64,000 nt of DNA, from contig BEDY01000013.1 of NCBI GenBank assembly GCA_002335605.1, positions 248,001-312,000 of the forward strand, in the 5' to 3' direction. Each line of letters opens with the position of its first letter. Within the stretch, counting starts at the first letter, position 1. Below, one piece after another: positions 1-10,541 of the stretch. The notes under the pieces are model-generated. The model saw only the letters and a list, made by a program, of their open reading frames with translations. It had not been told where the DNA came from and searched no databases. The position numbers and the translations under genes are program-made. Source of the stretch: Prillingera fragicola. Lineage: Eukaryota; Basidiomycota; Tremellomycetes; Trichosporonales; Trichosporonaceae.

Positions 1-812
1 ATGTCCAGGGAGTTGGCTATCGTGCAATTGTTTTCTGTGTTGTCGAAGCACAACGCATAATGTTGTGACTGGGTAGGCCTGCCATACCGTTATCAAGCGA
101 GCCATGCCGCCTGTTTGTCTTGTCAGGCACCACAACGTGAGAGTCCTAAGTAATCTGCCTTGAAGCTCTCCTGCACAGTCACCCTGGCTGTAGGCCTGAA
201 TGGCTGTGGCCTGTTGACGTACGAAGTCATGGTAAGTGGCGAGGTGTGGTGGAGGCGGAAGGAGCGGAACGATAGGAGAGACGGAGGTATATCTCTTGGT
301 GGTGCACGGACTGTTGCAGATCATTCGGAATTTTGGTGCCCATGCCATGCAAGTGCCATATGACTTTGCTGCAAACGCAATCCCCCCTGGCCCCAACTCT
401 TTCTGTTCAAACATCCACCTCTGAACGCTGACTGAATGGCGTGCCATGACTCGTTCTTGGCTGACTACTACTGACAACGATTCGGACTGACAAAGCACGG
501 CGCTGATGGCCCAGACCCTTTATGCCACGTGGTTTTTGGCAGACGGACCGGAAGGACCGGCGGCGGGGGCGGGGGCACGAAGAATTGCGTGCTTGATGGC
601 AATGGGAATGCGGGGCAAAAAGAATTATACTGCAAAGCACGCCAGCGGTCAAACCATCACTGCAGCAGCGTGCAGGACATGCCAGCCTGGGGCACAGGGG
701 GTCACTGTCTGCTCCGGTGGGCCAACGGCCAGCTTACTTGATATACCCCAGCAGGGCTCCTCCTTTCCTTCTCTCATACTCACCTCCTCCCCCCCTCCTC
801 ACCCTTCTCAAA
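1..812. other. Gene-free left margin and MET10 promoter
   Basis: No credible gene is seen here; the open frames are short and unlike known families. From about 755 to 810 the plus strand is strongly C/T-rich, which is common for highly expressed fungal 5' leaders, and it runs directly into the MET10 start codon at 813. A CACGTG palindrome lies at 526-531. Confidence 0.6.
526..531. promoter_or_regulatory. CACGTG palindrome upstream of MET10
   Basis: A perfect CACGTG lies about 280 nt upstream of the MET10 ATG. CACGTG is the binding core of Cbf1-type bHLH factors, which act on sulfate-assimilation genes in fungi. The site is seen directly; its use in this organism is inferred. Confidence 0.35.
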
Positions 813-3800
813 ATGGCTCCCGTCGCTGTTGCCTCCTCCCCCTCGCCCCAGGCGGCCATCTTTGCCGCAAAGGCTGCACTCCTCAACGATGGCAGTGCCA
901 CCCCTTACTCGACCACCTCGACGGCAGTCTCCGAGGCTGGCGACAAGACTGCCGCCGCCTCCCCCAAGGGCGCTTCGACTCCCATCGAGCTCCTCCCCGG
1001 ACAGCCTGGCTACATTGCCTCGCTCGTCCACGCTCACGAGCCCCTCCCGTCGACCGTCGCTGGCACCACCGTGTACGGCTCGGCCCTCGAGGTCATCGAG
1101 GCTCTTGCTGTCCAAAAGTCGTCGGCCGTCTTTGTCTACGACGACGCCGTCGAGGTTGGCTTTGGCGCGCGTCTTGCTGCCTGGAAGGCTTCGGGCGTTG
1201 CCGCCAGCAAGGTCAACGCCGTCCAGACCCGTGAGGGTGCTGGTCTCGAGCTTGCCGGTTACGCCAAGAAGGCTGCCGCCGGCAAGATCTCGGTCTTTGC
1301 TTCCACCTCCACTCTCCCCTACCTTGCCCCCCACCTCGAGTCCATTGACGGTGACGTTGTGATTCACGTCGCTGCCACTGAGCCCAACGCCGAGCTTGAG
1401 CTTACCGATGCGCTCGCCGCCGCTGGTGTCCTCAAGGCGCTCACTACCCTCCCCGAGACCTGGGACGTTGTCTTCTCGGCCGGAGCCGACGTTGTTGCTA
1501 CTGGCGCCAGCCTGTACAACGCTTCGGGCAAGGTCATCAACGTTATCGAGTCCACCTTCTCGGCCCGCGAGCAGACCTCGTACCAGTTCCCTTCGGTTGG
1601 TGGTTTCGAGGAGTTTACCGTCTCGGAGAAGGCCGACAGCCTCTTCCTTACCGTTGCCTCGGCTGCCGCTTCGAGCATCACTGCCCCCAAGGTTGTCCTC
1701 AACACCCTCACCCCCACCCCCGAGGCCTTCTTTGCCGCCGTTGCTGGCGAGACCAAGCGCACTCTGACCGTCGTCGGCCCCACCAAGGCTGACGCCGAGG
1801 CACTCAAGGCCGTCGTCCTTGCTCTCCTCTACTCGGCTCCTACGTCGAGCTCGGCCGTCTTCCCCCGCATCCTCTCGGCCACCACCCCCGAGGCTGTTGT
1901 CGCTGAGCGTTCGGCCAAGATTGTCACCTTCTTCACTGCCCCCGAGGCCCCCGCTCCCCGTCTCCTCAACCACCTCTTCCTTGGCTCGCCCTCGCTCCAG
2001 GCCTCGCTCGCCGAGTTTGGCTCGACCTGGATCAACGGCACCAAGTCGGTTCTTGCCCTCGCCAACGACGAGACTACCCAGGTCCTCACCAACGAGACCC
2101 CGTCGGACCTCATCTGGGTGTCGGACGCCTCGGTGCTCAAGTTCACCGACGTTCTCGCCACTGCCAAGGAGGGAGCCTCGCTCATCCTCGAGCTTCCCTG
2201 GGAGGAGGCCGACATCAAGAACAAGCTGTCGGCTGCCGAGATCCAGACCATCCAGCAGAAGAACATTCGTGTTTTCCTGCTCGACCTCGATGCCTCGTGC
2301 GCCTTCAACGCCATCAAGGAGCAGGTTGCCTTCCTCCTGCTTTACACTGGCTCGAAGAAGCTCCCCCGCGGTGTCTGGAAGGTCCTCGATGCTTTCCACG
2401 GTGGCAACCTCGGCCGCGACCAGGTCGAGGAGGCCCAGGCTGCTCTTGGCGAGATCCCCTCTGCCGAGGTCAAGGCTTGGGAGGTCGACGAGGAGAAGGT
2501 CGGCAAGACCAAGGCCGCTTGGGTCTGGGACGGCATTGCCGGCGAGGCCCCCGCGGTTGACGCCGAGGCCAAGCCTGCTGCCGCTTCGTGGGAGCTCGCT
2601 GCCCGTCATGTCTTCTTCCGTGAGGCTTACGCCGTCGAGGGTGCCAACACTGTCGACAACGAGGCTGGCCTTCCCGGCATCACTGCGCTCTGCCCCGAGC
2701 TCACTGAGAAGACGTACCTTGTCAATGTGTCTGAGAACCGTCGCCTCACCCCCATGACCTACGACCGTAACGTCTTCCACCTCGAGCTCGACTCGACGGG
2801 CACTGGCCTCACCTACGAGATTGGAGAGGCTATCGGCATCCACGGCTGGAACGAGGCTTCCGAGGTCCTCGAGTTCATCGAGTGGTACGGCCTCGACCCC
2901 GAGGCTCTTGTCTCGACTCCCCTCGCCGACGGCACCGTTGCCACTCGTACCATTTTCCAGCTTCTCCAGCAGAACGTCGACCTCTTTGGCCAGCCCGGCA
3001 AGTCGTTCTACGGCGACCTTGCCAAGATTGCGACCGACCGCCACGAGGCCATGACTGCCAAGTTTATCTCTGCTCCCGAGGGTGCCGAGCACTTCCAGAA
3101 GCTTGCCGAGAACGAGACTGTCAACTATGTCGATGTTCTCAAGCTCTTCAAGTCGGCTCACCCTAGCATTGAGGAGCTTATCGAGCTCATCCCCGAGATC
3201 AAGCCCCGCCACTACTCGATTGCCTCGTCCAACAAGGCTGTCGGCGACAAGGTTGAGCTGCTCATTGTCACTGTCGACTGGACCGACTCGACTGGCCGCC
3301 AGCGCTTTGGTCAGTGCACGCGCTACCTGGCTGCTCTCCAGCAGGGTGCCACTGTCACTGTCTCGATCAAGCCATCGGTTATGAAGCTCCCTCCCCACGA
3401 CAGCCAGCCCATCATCATGGCTGGTCTTGGTACAGGAGCCGCTCCCTTCCGCGCCTTTATGCAGCACCGCGCATGGCAGCGCACCCAGGGTCTCAACCCT
3501 TCGCCTGTGTACTACTTCTTTGGCTCGCGTCACCGCAGCCAAGAGTACCTGTACGGTGAGGACATTGAGGCCTACGTCGCCGCTGGTATCATTGGCCACG
3601 CCGGTCTCGCCTTCTCGCGTGACGGCAAGGACAAGGTCTACATCCAGCACAAGATGCAGGAGTACAAGAAGGAGCTCGCTGCCATGCTTCTCGCCGAGGG
3701 CAAGGACGCGGGTTACTTTTACCTCTGTGGCCCCACGTGGCCTGTTCCCGATGTCTTTGAGGCGCTTGCCTCGGCCATCACTGACGGCTCGGACAAGACC

Positions 3801-3869
3801 CGCGAGGAGGCCGAGCAGTTTATCGAGGACCTCAAGGAGGAGGAGCGTTACGTTCTCGAGGTGTACTAG
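813..3869 (+). CDS. MET10: Sulfite reductase (NADPH) flavoprotein alpha subunit
   Basis: This single-exon gene encodes 1018 residues. The product carries electrons from NADPH through FAD and FMN to the haem subunit of sulfite reductase, which makes sulfide for cysteine and methionine synthesis in the cytosol. The first ~600 residues form the pyruvate:ferredoxin-oxidoreductase-like part typical of fungal MET10. The C-terminal ~370 residues are a ferredoxin-NADP reductase-type module: the FAD motif RHYSIASS is near residue 799, the nucleotide-binding GLGTGAAPFRAF near 871, and a YFFGSRH segment follows. The ATG at 813 was preferred over an in-frame one at 717 because the C/T-rich leader lies between them and the protein proper begins MAPVAV. 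Lack of introns is notable beside intron-rich neighbours. Codon choice is strongly biased to C/G endings, which creates a long empty antisense frame. Confidence 0.95.
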   Translation: MAPVAVASSPSPQAAIFAAKAALLNDGSATPYSTTSTAVSEAGDKTAAASPKGASTPIELLPGQPGYIASLVHAHEPLPSTVAGTTVYGSALEVIEALAVQKSSAVFVYDDAVEVGFGARLAAWKASGVAASKVNAVQTREGAGLELAGYAKKAAAGKISVFASTSTLPYLAPHLESIDGDVVIHVAATEPNAELELTDALAAAGVLKALTTLPETWDVVFSAGADVVATGASLYNASGKVINVIESTFSAREQTSYQFPSVGGFEEFTVSEKADSLFLTVASAAASSITAPKVVLNTLTPTPEAFFAAVAGETKRTLTVVGPTKADAEALKAVVLALLYSAPTSSSAVFPRILSATTPEAVVAERSAKIVTFFTAPEAPAPRLLNHLFLGSPSLQASLAEFGSTWINGTKSVLALANDETTQVLTNETPSDLIWVSDASVLKFTDVLATAKEGASLILELPWEEADIKNKLSAAEIQTIQQKNIRVFLLDLDASCAFNAIKEQVAFLLLYTGSKKLPRGVWKVLDAFHGGNLGRDQVEEAQAALGEIPSAEVKAWEVDEEKVGKTKAAWVWDGIAGEAPAVDAEAKPAAASWELAARHVFFREAYAVEGANTVDNEAGLPGITALCPELTEKTYLVNVSENRRLTPMTYDRNVFHLELDSTGTGLTYEIGEAIGIHGWNEASEVLEFIEWYGLDPEALVSTPLADGTVATRTIFQLLQQNVDLFGQPGKSFYGDLAKIATDRHEAMTAKFISAPEGAEHFQKLAENETVNYVDVLKLFKSAHPSIEELIELIPEIKPRHYSIASSNKAVGDKVELLIVTVDWTDSTGRQRFGQCTRYLAALQQGATVTVSIKPSVMKLPPHDSQPIIMAGLGTGAAPFRAFMQHRAWQRTQGLNPSPVYYFFGSRHRSQEYLYGEDIEAYVAAGIIGHAGLAFSRDGKDKVYIQHKMQEYKKELAAMLLAEGKDAGYFYLCGPTWPVPDVFEALASAITDGSDKTREEAEQFIEDLKEEERYVLEVY

Positions 3870-4393
3870 ATGGACAGCGAGTGGATGGTAGATTGGCGCA
3901 TAGAGGATAGACCTGTAATGCACTATTGCTTAACCTTGTGCTGCGAAGTGTCCTTGCTAATCAAAGGTTTCTAGCCAGGAGTGTCGCCACTACTGCCTCG
4001 ACGCCAAGGTGCCACTGATGTGCCTGACCTCCACTCTATGGTTGTATGAGTTTGACCCCGAGGTCTGTTGCCACCCAGTGATGCTGCACCCCCAAAGGGA
4101 GGTCCTACGTTGCCGGGCTGGCGTCGTCTCAAACCCGTCTACACTTGCAGACAACAGTAGCCCCTAGGTGCTTCGCTCTCTCTCTCTCCTGGTCATTACC
4201 ACTACTCCCTCTGTCACCAGTCACACTTGCACACTCTCGCGCCAATCGTCGTCATCACCTCGTCACAGGCTCGTTGCCACCGGAATCAGCCGCCCACCTC
4301 CCACCACACCACACCAACGAACCCCGCTCTCACCCCTCCTTACCAACACCTATACCAACCTACCGCTCAGCACCGCACCACACGTCACAAGCA
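3870..4393. other. Intergenic region, MET10 to Yippee gene
   Basis: This is the 3' flank of MET10 followed by the promoter and leader of the Yippee gene. From about 4150 to 4390 the plus strand is C-, T- and A-rich with almost no G, resembling a transcribed leader. No further gene is seen. Confidence 0.5.
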
Positions 4394-5386
4394 ATGGGCC
4401 GCTCCTACCGCATCTACCTCGCCGGCGAGGTCGTCTACGCCTGTCGCCAATGCGGTAACCACCTAGCTATCAAGGAAGGCGTCATTTCACAGGTACGTTT
4501 GCTACACTATGGCGACGAACGCGGTCGCCCTCGCTTGCCACCGCTCTGCCGCTGTCTCTCACCCTCGCCACCGTGTAGAGCCTGCGTTGCAGTGCGTCGC
4601 TGTCGGCGCTGCTCGCTGTTGCCCACTCCCTCCCAGGCCAGGCTGGGAAAGGACATGGCGCCAGGTCCCGGACCTAGACTACGGGTGTAGGCTTATTAGC
4701 CGCCCGAGTCTCCGGCCGCACAGCTCCGATGATGCTCGTGGCCCGGTGGGTGACTGCGGCAAGCTGCGCGATGGCGAGGGGGAGCCTGGGTGTGGCTCGC
4801 GCTGCTGTAGCTGTGATCTGGAGGCTCGGGGTGCATGCCTCGGGCACAGCGGTTCCGCAGCCTCGGAGCCGGGTGGCAAGGCGCGACTTCTGGATCGGGC
4901 ATGCTTGGATGAGTGCTGACAGCGTAGGACTTTCACGGACAGCATGGACGCGCATATCTCATCAACCATGTGTGAGTACCAGTGGTGTGACAAGCTGGTG
5001 GCAAAATGGTGCGCGCGTTACATTTACTGCCCACAGCGTCCCAGCTGCAGCGACCCTTATCTGACACTCCTCCAGAGTCAACGTCTACACCTCGCCGCAG
5101 GCCGAGGACCGCGACATGCGTACCGGCAAGCACACTGTGCGCGACGTGTTCTGCAGCGTGTGCAACACCACGCTCGGGTGGAAGTATGTGAGTATCGCCG
5201 CCTATCCCCAAGCAGACACTGACTGGGCAGGACTTTGCGTATCGCGAGCAGGAAAAGTACAAGGAAGGCAAATTCATCCTCGAGCGCCAGCGCATTGACG
5301 AACACCCCGAGGACAAGCGCTGTCTCGTCGACCACCAGCCAATGATCATCGAAGAGGTGCTCGCTCACATCCCCCAGCGTGTGTGA
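4394..5386 (+). CDS. Yippee-family zinc-binding protein
   Basis: Four exons (4394-4492, 4928-4971, 5076-5187, 5231-5386) give a 136-residue protein that matches the Yippee/YPEL family from end to end. The fold is built around one zinc bound by two CxxC pairs, seen as CRQC near residues 18-21 and CSVC near 77-80. Conserved landmarks are GQHGRAYLINHVVNV and TTLGWKY, followed by a KYKEGKFILE segment. Splice phases (0, 2, 0) all agree with these motifs. The family is nuclear/cytosolic and poorly understood biochemically; related folds include cereblon's ligand-binding domain and Mis18. The first intron is long for this genome (435 nt). An alternative last exon at 5513-5872 could replace the final codons if a GTGTGA donor at 5381 is used. 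Confidence 0.9.
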
Positions 5387-6313
5387 GCGCGCATGCGGGA
5401 GCGAGTCTCACTTGCTGTCCGTCGCCACCTATCTCATCGTCATTGGGCTATTGGGTCTCCTTCGCACGCCTGAGCCGCCTCAGGTCTCGCATCCAGTGCA
5501 CATACTCTGCAGGACCGCAACTCATCTGTAGCAAACACCGCCGAGGCTGCCACCGACACTGTCAATAGTACTCGCAGCCCAGAGGTACCATTGGATCGCA
5601 CGCCGTCGGACATCACCCTGCCCGCACCCCGAGCTCGCCACCAACACTCACCCGTGAGCGCAGGTCTCGCCACCCATCTGTATATGCACTGTTGTTCTCG
5701 TTATGTTAATGAAATGTATTCTTCGCTAGTTCATCTTGCACTCACCCTATGCGACACTGACGAGGGGCAAAGGAGGCTATCTCTGAAGGACTGCGTGGAT
5801 AACCACCTTCCCTCCTGTATTGGCCAATGCTTGAAAGACTGTAAGCCAAAGAGTCTGAAAGCTATGGCGTAGTCGACAGCGCTCAACTGCACTGGAGGCG
5901 GCAGCTCGCGAACGCTTTGGAACGCTTTGTGAAATAAATACTGTAATTAATTTGCCCTGTTAGTCAGCTCAGTAGGTGGATGTACTGTTCTGCTGCAGGT
6001 TTGCCCTGTCGTTATTTGGAGGTAGAAGGGTGCTAGGAGGGCCCAGTCAGACACAAAAGGAGGAAGAGGGCGAGCTTCAGTGTTGAAGATCCAAGGTCGG
6101 CCGCTTGGTCAGATGTTGGAAGACCCCTTTCTGAGTGACCGACTCACCCTGCTATTTTCTTTGGTGCTGCTGCCAATGAAGTAAGAACGCGCTCCTGAGT
6201 GCTCGGGAGGGTACCCAGAACTGCAACAATGGAGTAGAGTAGTGTCCTTGAGGCTCAATTCGCATCTCTTTTCTATAACTCGCGGTTCAATCTAACACTG
6301 TAATGCTGTAACC
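5387..6313. other. 3' region of Yippee gene and 3' flank of GH51 gene
   Basis: The first part contains an open frame from 5513 to 5872 behind an acceptor-like CTCTGCAG, in phase with a possible alternative Yippee splice form. Its first 60 codons look coding-like (Ser/Thr/Pro-rich), the remainder less so. From 5880 to 6313 I see only AT-rich non-coding sequence, the shared 3' side of two convergent genes. Confidence 0.4.
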
Positions 6314-8228
6314 TTACTTGGCAACACCCTCAAACATGATAAACTGCCAGCTGTGCTTCTTCACGGCGACCTCGCCCTTCCACTCCTTACCACTGACCGT
6401 GGTCTCGGTGGGCACGACGACCTCGGGGTTGTCAAACGTGTTGGCCGCAGCGAGGTCATCGTGGTACACCTCCACAGTCTTGACCTCTGCGACCTCAAAG
6501 CCGTCAAACTTGAGGGGGCTGCGCCACTCGAGCTCGGGGTGGCGGTTGAGCACCGAGAGGCGGATACTGTGGCCGTTGTCAGTCTTGACGGCCACGGCGA
6601 CCATGTCGATGTAGGCTGGCTGCTCGTGGATCTGCTGGATAAAGGACGGGTAGGTCGGGCCGCCGTACGTGTCCGACATGCTGGGGAGGGCGAGGACGTG
6701 GCCGTTCTTCATGTACTTTGAAAAGTAGCGGAGACTGTCGCGCGTCAGCTCTGATCTGCTAGCTCGTACTCACGGCCAGTAGAGGGTCTGCTTGAGCAGG
6801 CCATTGGGCGTAGTCATAATAGGAGCAATGACATTGACGGTCTGGGCCAGGCAGGCGATTCCAATGTCGCGGTGCTTGCGGACAAACACGGCTAGCCAAG
6901 CGGCCACTCCCAGCATGTCGGTGTAGTCGTACGTCTGCTCAAGACCGTTGGATCCGGGAGCCTTGACAGTGTCCCAGACGTTCCACTCGTCATAGCACAC
7001 AAGGACATCACGCGCAGGAATGCCCTTGCAGGTGTTGTCAATGTTGGCGAGGTCGATGAGTGATTTGGTAATGGTAATGGCACGCTCAGCCGCGGCCGGG
7101 CCAAAGACGTTCTTCTCATAGTCGTTTCCGGGCTCGGAATGCTTCTCGTGGCCAATCATGGTACTGGAGTGTCAGCCTGCATGTCTAATCGTACTCGGAG
7201 AGAGACTCACTAGAAATGGATGGAGTGCAGGTCGACAAAAGGTACCACTGCCTGGAGGACCTCCCTGTCCCAGTCACTCCAGCCGGTCTCACCGCACGAT
7301 ATGAGCTTAACCGTAGGGTCCACAAGCTTGACACCATGGGCCCACTGGCGGGCCTTGGACGCATAGTCGGTCGCGTTCAGGTTGCCGACCTGCCACGGTC
7401 CCCACACTGCAGGGTAAGCAATTGGCTGTGGAAGCGACTCACTTTCGTTGCCGAGACCCCAGTACTTGACGGCGTGAGGCTCGTCGCGACCCGTGTTCTT
7501 GCGGCGGAGATTTGCCCAACTGTCGTCAGCTTTGCTCTCGAGAAAGTGCTTACTGTGTGTTGCCCGTGCCGTTGCAGTACTCGACCCAGGCGAGGGCCTC
7601 CTCGTAGGTGCCGGTGCCCACTGCTCGGGTCAGCCTTTCCTATAAAGCTGTCGTGACCAACTCACTGTTGAGACAGATGTACGGCTCCCAGCCATATGCC
7701 CGACACATGTCGATAAACTCGTCGGTTCCAAACTGGTTGCTCTCGTCCGACAACCAGGCAAGCTCGACGCGGCGCGGGCGGTCAGCGATGGGGCCGATAC
7801 CGTCCTGCCAGTGATAGTTGGACACATAGTTGCCTGGCAAGTCAGATTGTGTCGCACGCAGACTACTCACCACCAGGCCAGCGCATCATGGGGATCTCAA
7901 GGTCTCCATCCTTGGCAACAAGCTTGCGCACATCCTTCCTCCACCCGGCACGCCCCTTGGTGTTCGCCGCGTCCGTCTCCTGTTTGTCCAGAAGCTCGGC
8001 GGGGCTGGGATCCTTGGGGTTGTCAACCAGACCGCCGTAGATACCGCGACCGAGGTGCTCGATAAAGCCGGAATAGAGCTTGTCGTCGACGGGCCCGGCG
8101 CGCGAGTCGGCGACAAGTGCCGGGTTGATGGTGAACGGCACAGAGGCGAAGGACTTGGGATGGTCGGTCGTGCGGCGGCACTTGTGTGGACGCTGCAGGT
8201 CGGACAACTGGATCGTGGAAAGGTGCAT
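6314..8228 (-). CDS. Alpha-L-arabinofuranosidase, GH51
   Basis: Seven exons (8228-7871, 7833-7666, 7620-7554, 7519-7443, 7406-7211, 7163-6774, 6734-6314) give 558 residues. Introns are 34-47 nt and every phase agrees. GH51 enzymes release arabinose from arabinan and arabinoxylan fragments. The acid/base Glu sits in YWGLGNEMWGPWQVG (about E223) and the nucleophile in CYDEWNVW (about E348), with the MRWPGGN segment near residue 117 also typical. A C-terminal beta-sandwich follows. There is no signal peptide, so an intracellular enzyme acting on imported oligosaccharides is inferred. The gene stands alone, with an HCNGP-type gene upstream on the same strand and the Yippee gene convergent with it. 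Confidence 0.92.
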
Positions 8229-9134
8229 GGTAGGCGTCTGTACGTATTCGATGCGATGAGGGGGTAAACCATCTTGACCACAACCGCTGATATACCCTCG
8301 CCGGCTCAGCGCAACCCGCTAGCCCACCGAGCTGTAGACCCGGTGTTCATCGATGCCGACCCCGCAGACCCCGCACGAGTGCATGAGCGCACAGGAGAGA
8401 CCGAGGACGGCGGTTGTGCGACGGATGATTGGAACAACCGGCCCAATCTCGCTGTTAATGTGGGAGAAACCTCGGGGCCGGGCCGAGGCACCAGTCTCAG
8501 GAAGAGACCGAGGACCGGGCCTTTTGACCGGGTGTACGAGTCGTCTGGGTAGTGAGTGCTGGGCAAGGGAAACGTGCTTGGCGGGGGGCTGCAGTGACAC
8601 TGGCAGGCGCATAACTTGGGAGGGAAGCACGGTGGCTGAGTGGGACAGGCTGAAGGTGACTGCGTCGGTGTTCAGTGGCGCGTGTTAGTCACAGTAGGCG
8701 TGATCTTGGCAGCGCTGTTGAATGGATCACCGTTGACACATGCTCTGAAGGTTGACGCCAGGGAGGAGCACCCTGTACCAAATTGAACAAGACAGCCCAC
8801 CTGTGGCGAAGGAGAGAGCCTGGACTGGTCTATAAACGGCTGTCGAACGGAGATGTGAGAGGATGAAAGTCGGAATGATTGCATGGTACCCCTTCTGCCG
8901 GTTGACCACACTCTGCGACCTTCTTGACCTTCTTGTGGCTCTTTTGCGGCACTGTTTGCAGTGCTCCACACAACCGCCCTAGCATTAAACAGCCAGAACG
9001 ATGTCGCAGAGTCACCATATATGCGTAACCAGACCATCCTAGCGGGCGGAATCATGCAACGACAGCCTACAAGTCGCTACCAGTACCTCCAAATGCAAGC
9101 CAGCTGAGAACAGGCCGTGAGATCCGGTTCATCA
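8229..9134. other. Promoter region of GH51 gene
   Basis: About 900 nt separate the GH51 start from the stop codon of the upstream gene on the same strand. No coding signal is seen. It presumably holds the arabinofuranosidase promoter, but no specific carbon-regulatory site is claimed. Confidence 0.4.
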
Positions 9135-9976
9135 CTACCGTCTGTCTCTTCGCCCACCCATCCATGTACTCTTAGGCCGGGACACGGGATCCCTGCGCCT
9201 CTCTTCCTCTCTCCTTCCACTGCTTCCCCCGCGGCGGTCTCGGTCACTGTACCGCACCTCACTCGTCCGTGCAGGTGCAAACGCGATCTCACGCCGACTG
9301 CCTGACGTCTCTTGGCTGCGTCGAACCGCCTCCTCCATTGCACGTTGTTGAGCGGTCAACGCTTCTGCGCTGTAGGTCTCTCGTTCGGCTTCAATGTTGC
9401 GGCGTGTCAGCCAGCCGCCGCCAGGGAAGGCTGTCGCGCGTTCCTCGAGATCGACAAATTCAACCTGGGGTGTCAGTATGAGATTCATATACACCAATCT
9501 CATATACACCAAAAGTACTCACAAGCTTGGAGTAGATATGGGGGTTCGCAAAGGACGACGACGATAGCAGCGAGGTGTTGATATGTTGCCCTTTCTGCTT
9601 GAGCTTGAGGAACTGGGACACCTTGGCCTCGTGGGGTTAGTACCGCACCTAGATTCCAACGCACCTTGAGTTTATCACTTGCAAGTGCTGTATCTGCTGC
9701 AGCGGGGATACCCCAGTCAGGTATTCCTGGCACATCGTCGGGGCGGGTAACGAGCCGGAACACTTGCTCGTCACTGAGGCCGGCGAATGGATCTGGAGTG
9801 GCCGTGCGGCCGCGCGAGGCGGCCTTGCTTGGTGGAGATGGTGCGGCAGATGAGGAGGCAGATGCCTTTGGAGACTCACGGCGGGCACGCTTGGAAGGTG
9901 CCTCTGAGCTATCGCCGTTTCGCTCGCGACGAGGTGAGGCTGAGCGGCGGTGCGGAGATGTACGTGTCGAGGACAT
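9135..9976 (-). CDS. HCNGP/SAP30BP-like nuclear protein
   Basis: Three exons (9976-9665, 9621-9523, 9464-9135) give about 246 residues. An alternative acceptor at 9627 would add two residues in frame. The N-terminus is a basic, Ser/Pro-rich region with a KRARRE nuclear-localisation-like stretch. A PGIPDWGIP segment precedes the family core: FLKLKQKGQHIN, then FANPHIYSKLVEFV and FPGGGW. This is the pattern of HCNGP proteins, where a short helix leads to a conserved NPxIYxKL motif and a GW. The C-terminus is rich in Arg and acidic residues, as in splicing-associated factors. Mammalian SAP30BP is linked to transcription and to splicing of short introns, which is of interest in a genome with such short introns. 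The assignment rests on motif recognition only. Confidence 0.8.
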
Positions 9977-10541
9977 TGCCGAGGCTGGCTGTCAGACCGA
10001 CGAGGGACTGGAATGACATACCGGATACAGGTTCTCCCTTGAAGCGCTATTTCCAAACAGCATGGCGGAGCAGAGAGTTCGCAGCCGATGGCAACAAGCA
10101 GCAAAAGAAGAGACGGCGGTGTGATCCAGTGATGCTCCTAACAGAAGGATGTACTCACCGATGGTCCTGCTTCTGGATTGGGAGGCGAGTCATCGGTGCC
10201 ATAGGCAGAGAGGCCTTGATATCAGCGCCGCCGCACAACTGAGGCCTTACCTTGCATCGTAGTGCAGTAGAGATGGAGTAGTGGACAGAATCAACAAGAT
10301 TGCGCCCAAAAGAGTGACGCTGTGTACAAATATCCCCTTCATTAGTCCGTGCCTGGTTTGATTAGTTTTAGGTTTATAATACTATTAGCGGAAATCCTAG
10401 TCAACGTCATGTCTTTTGGTGCCTGAGTCAAATAGCGTGCTCTTTGCCATCAATCTCGACTGGAATTGCTATCCAACTCCCTCATCCTCTCACTCCCTCT
10501 CACCACTCCCTGTACAGCTCACTCCTCGACACGCCGCAATA
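9977..10541. other. Divergent promoter, HCNGP-like gene and mitochondrial carrier
   Basis: A 565-nt region separates two diverging genes. The right-hand part (about 10470-10541) is C/T-rich and leads into the carrier start. No additional gene is seen. Confidence 0.5.

Noticed and set aside
780..3923. A 1047-codon open frame on the minus strand opposite MET10
   Set aside because: It is a by-product of strong C/G third-base bias on the coding strand; its product is Leu/Gly/Asp-rich with no domain, while the plus strand is unmistakably MET10.
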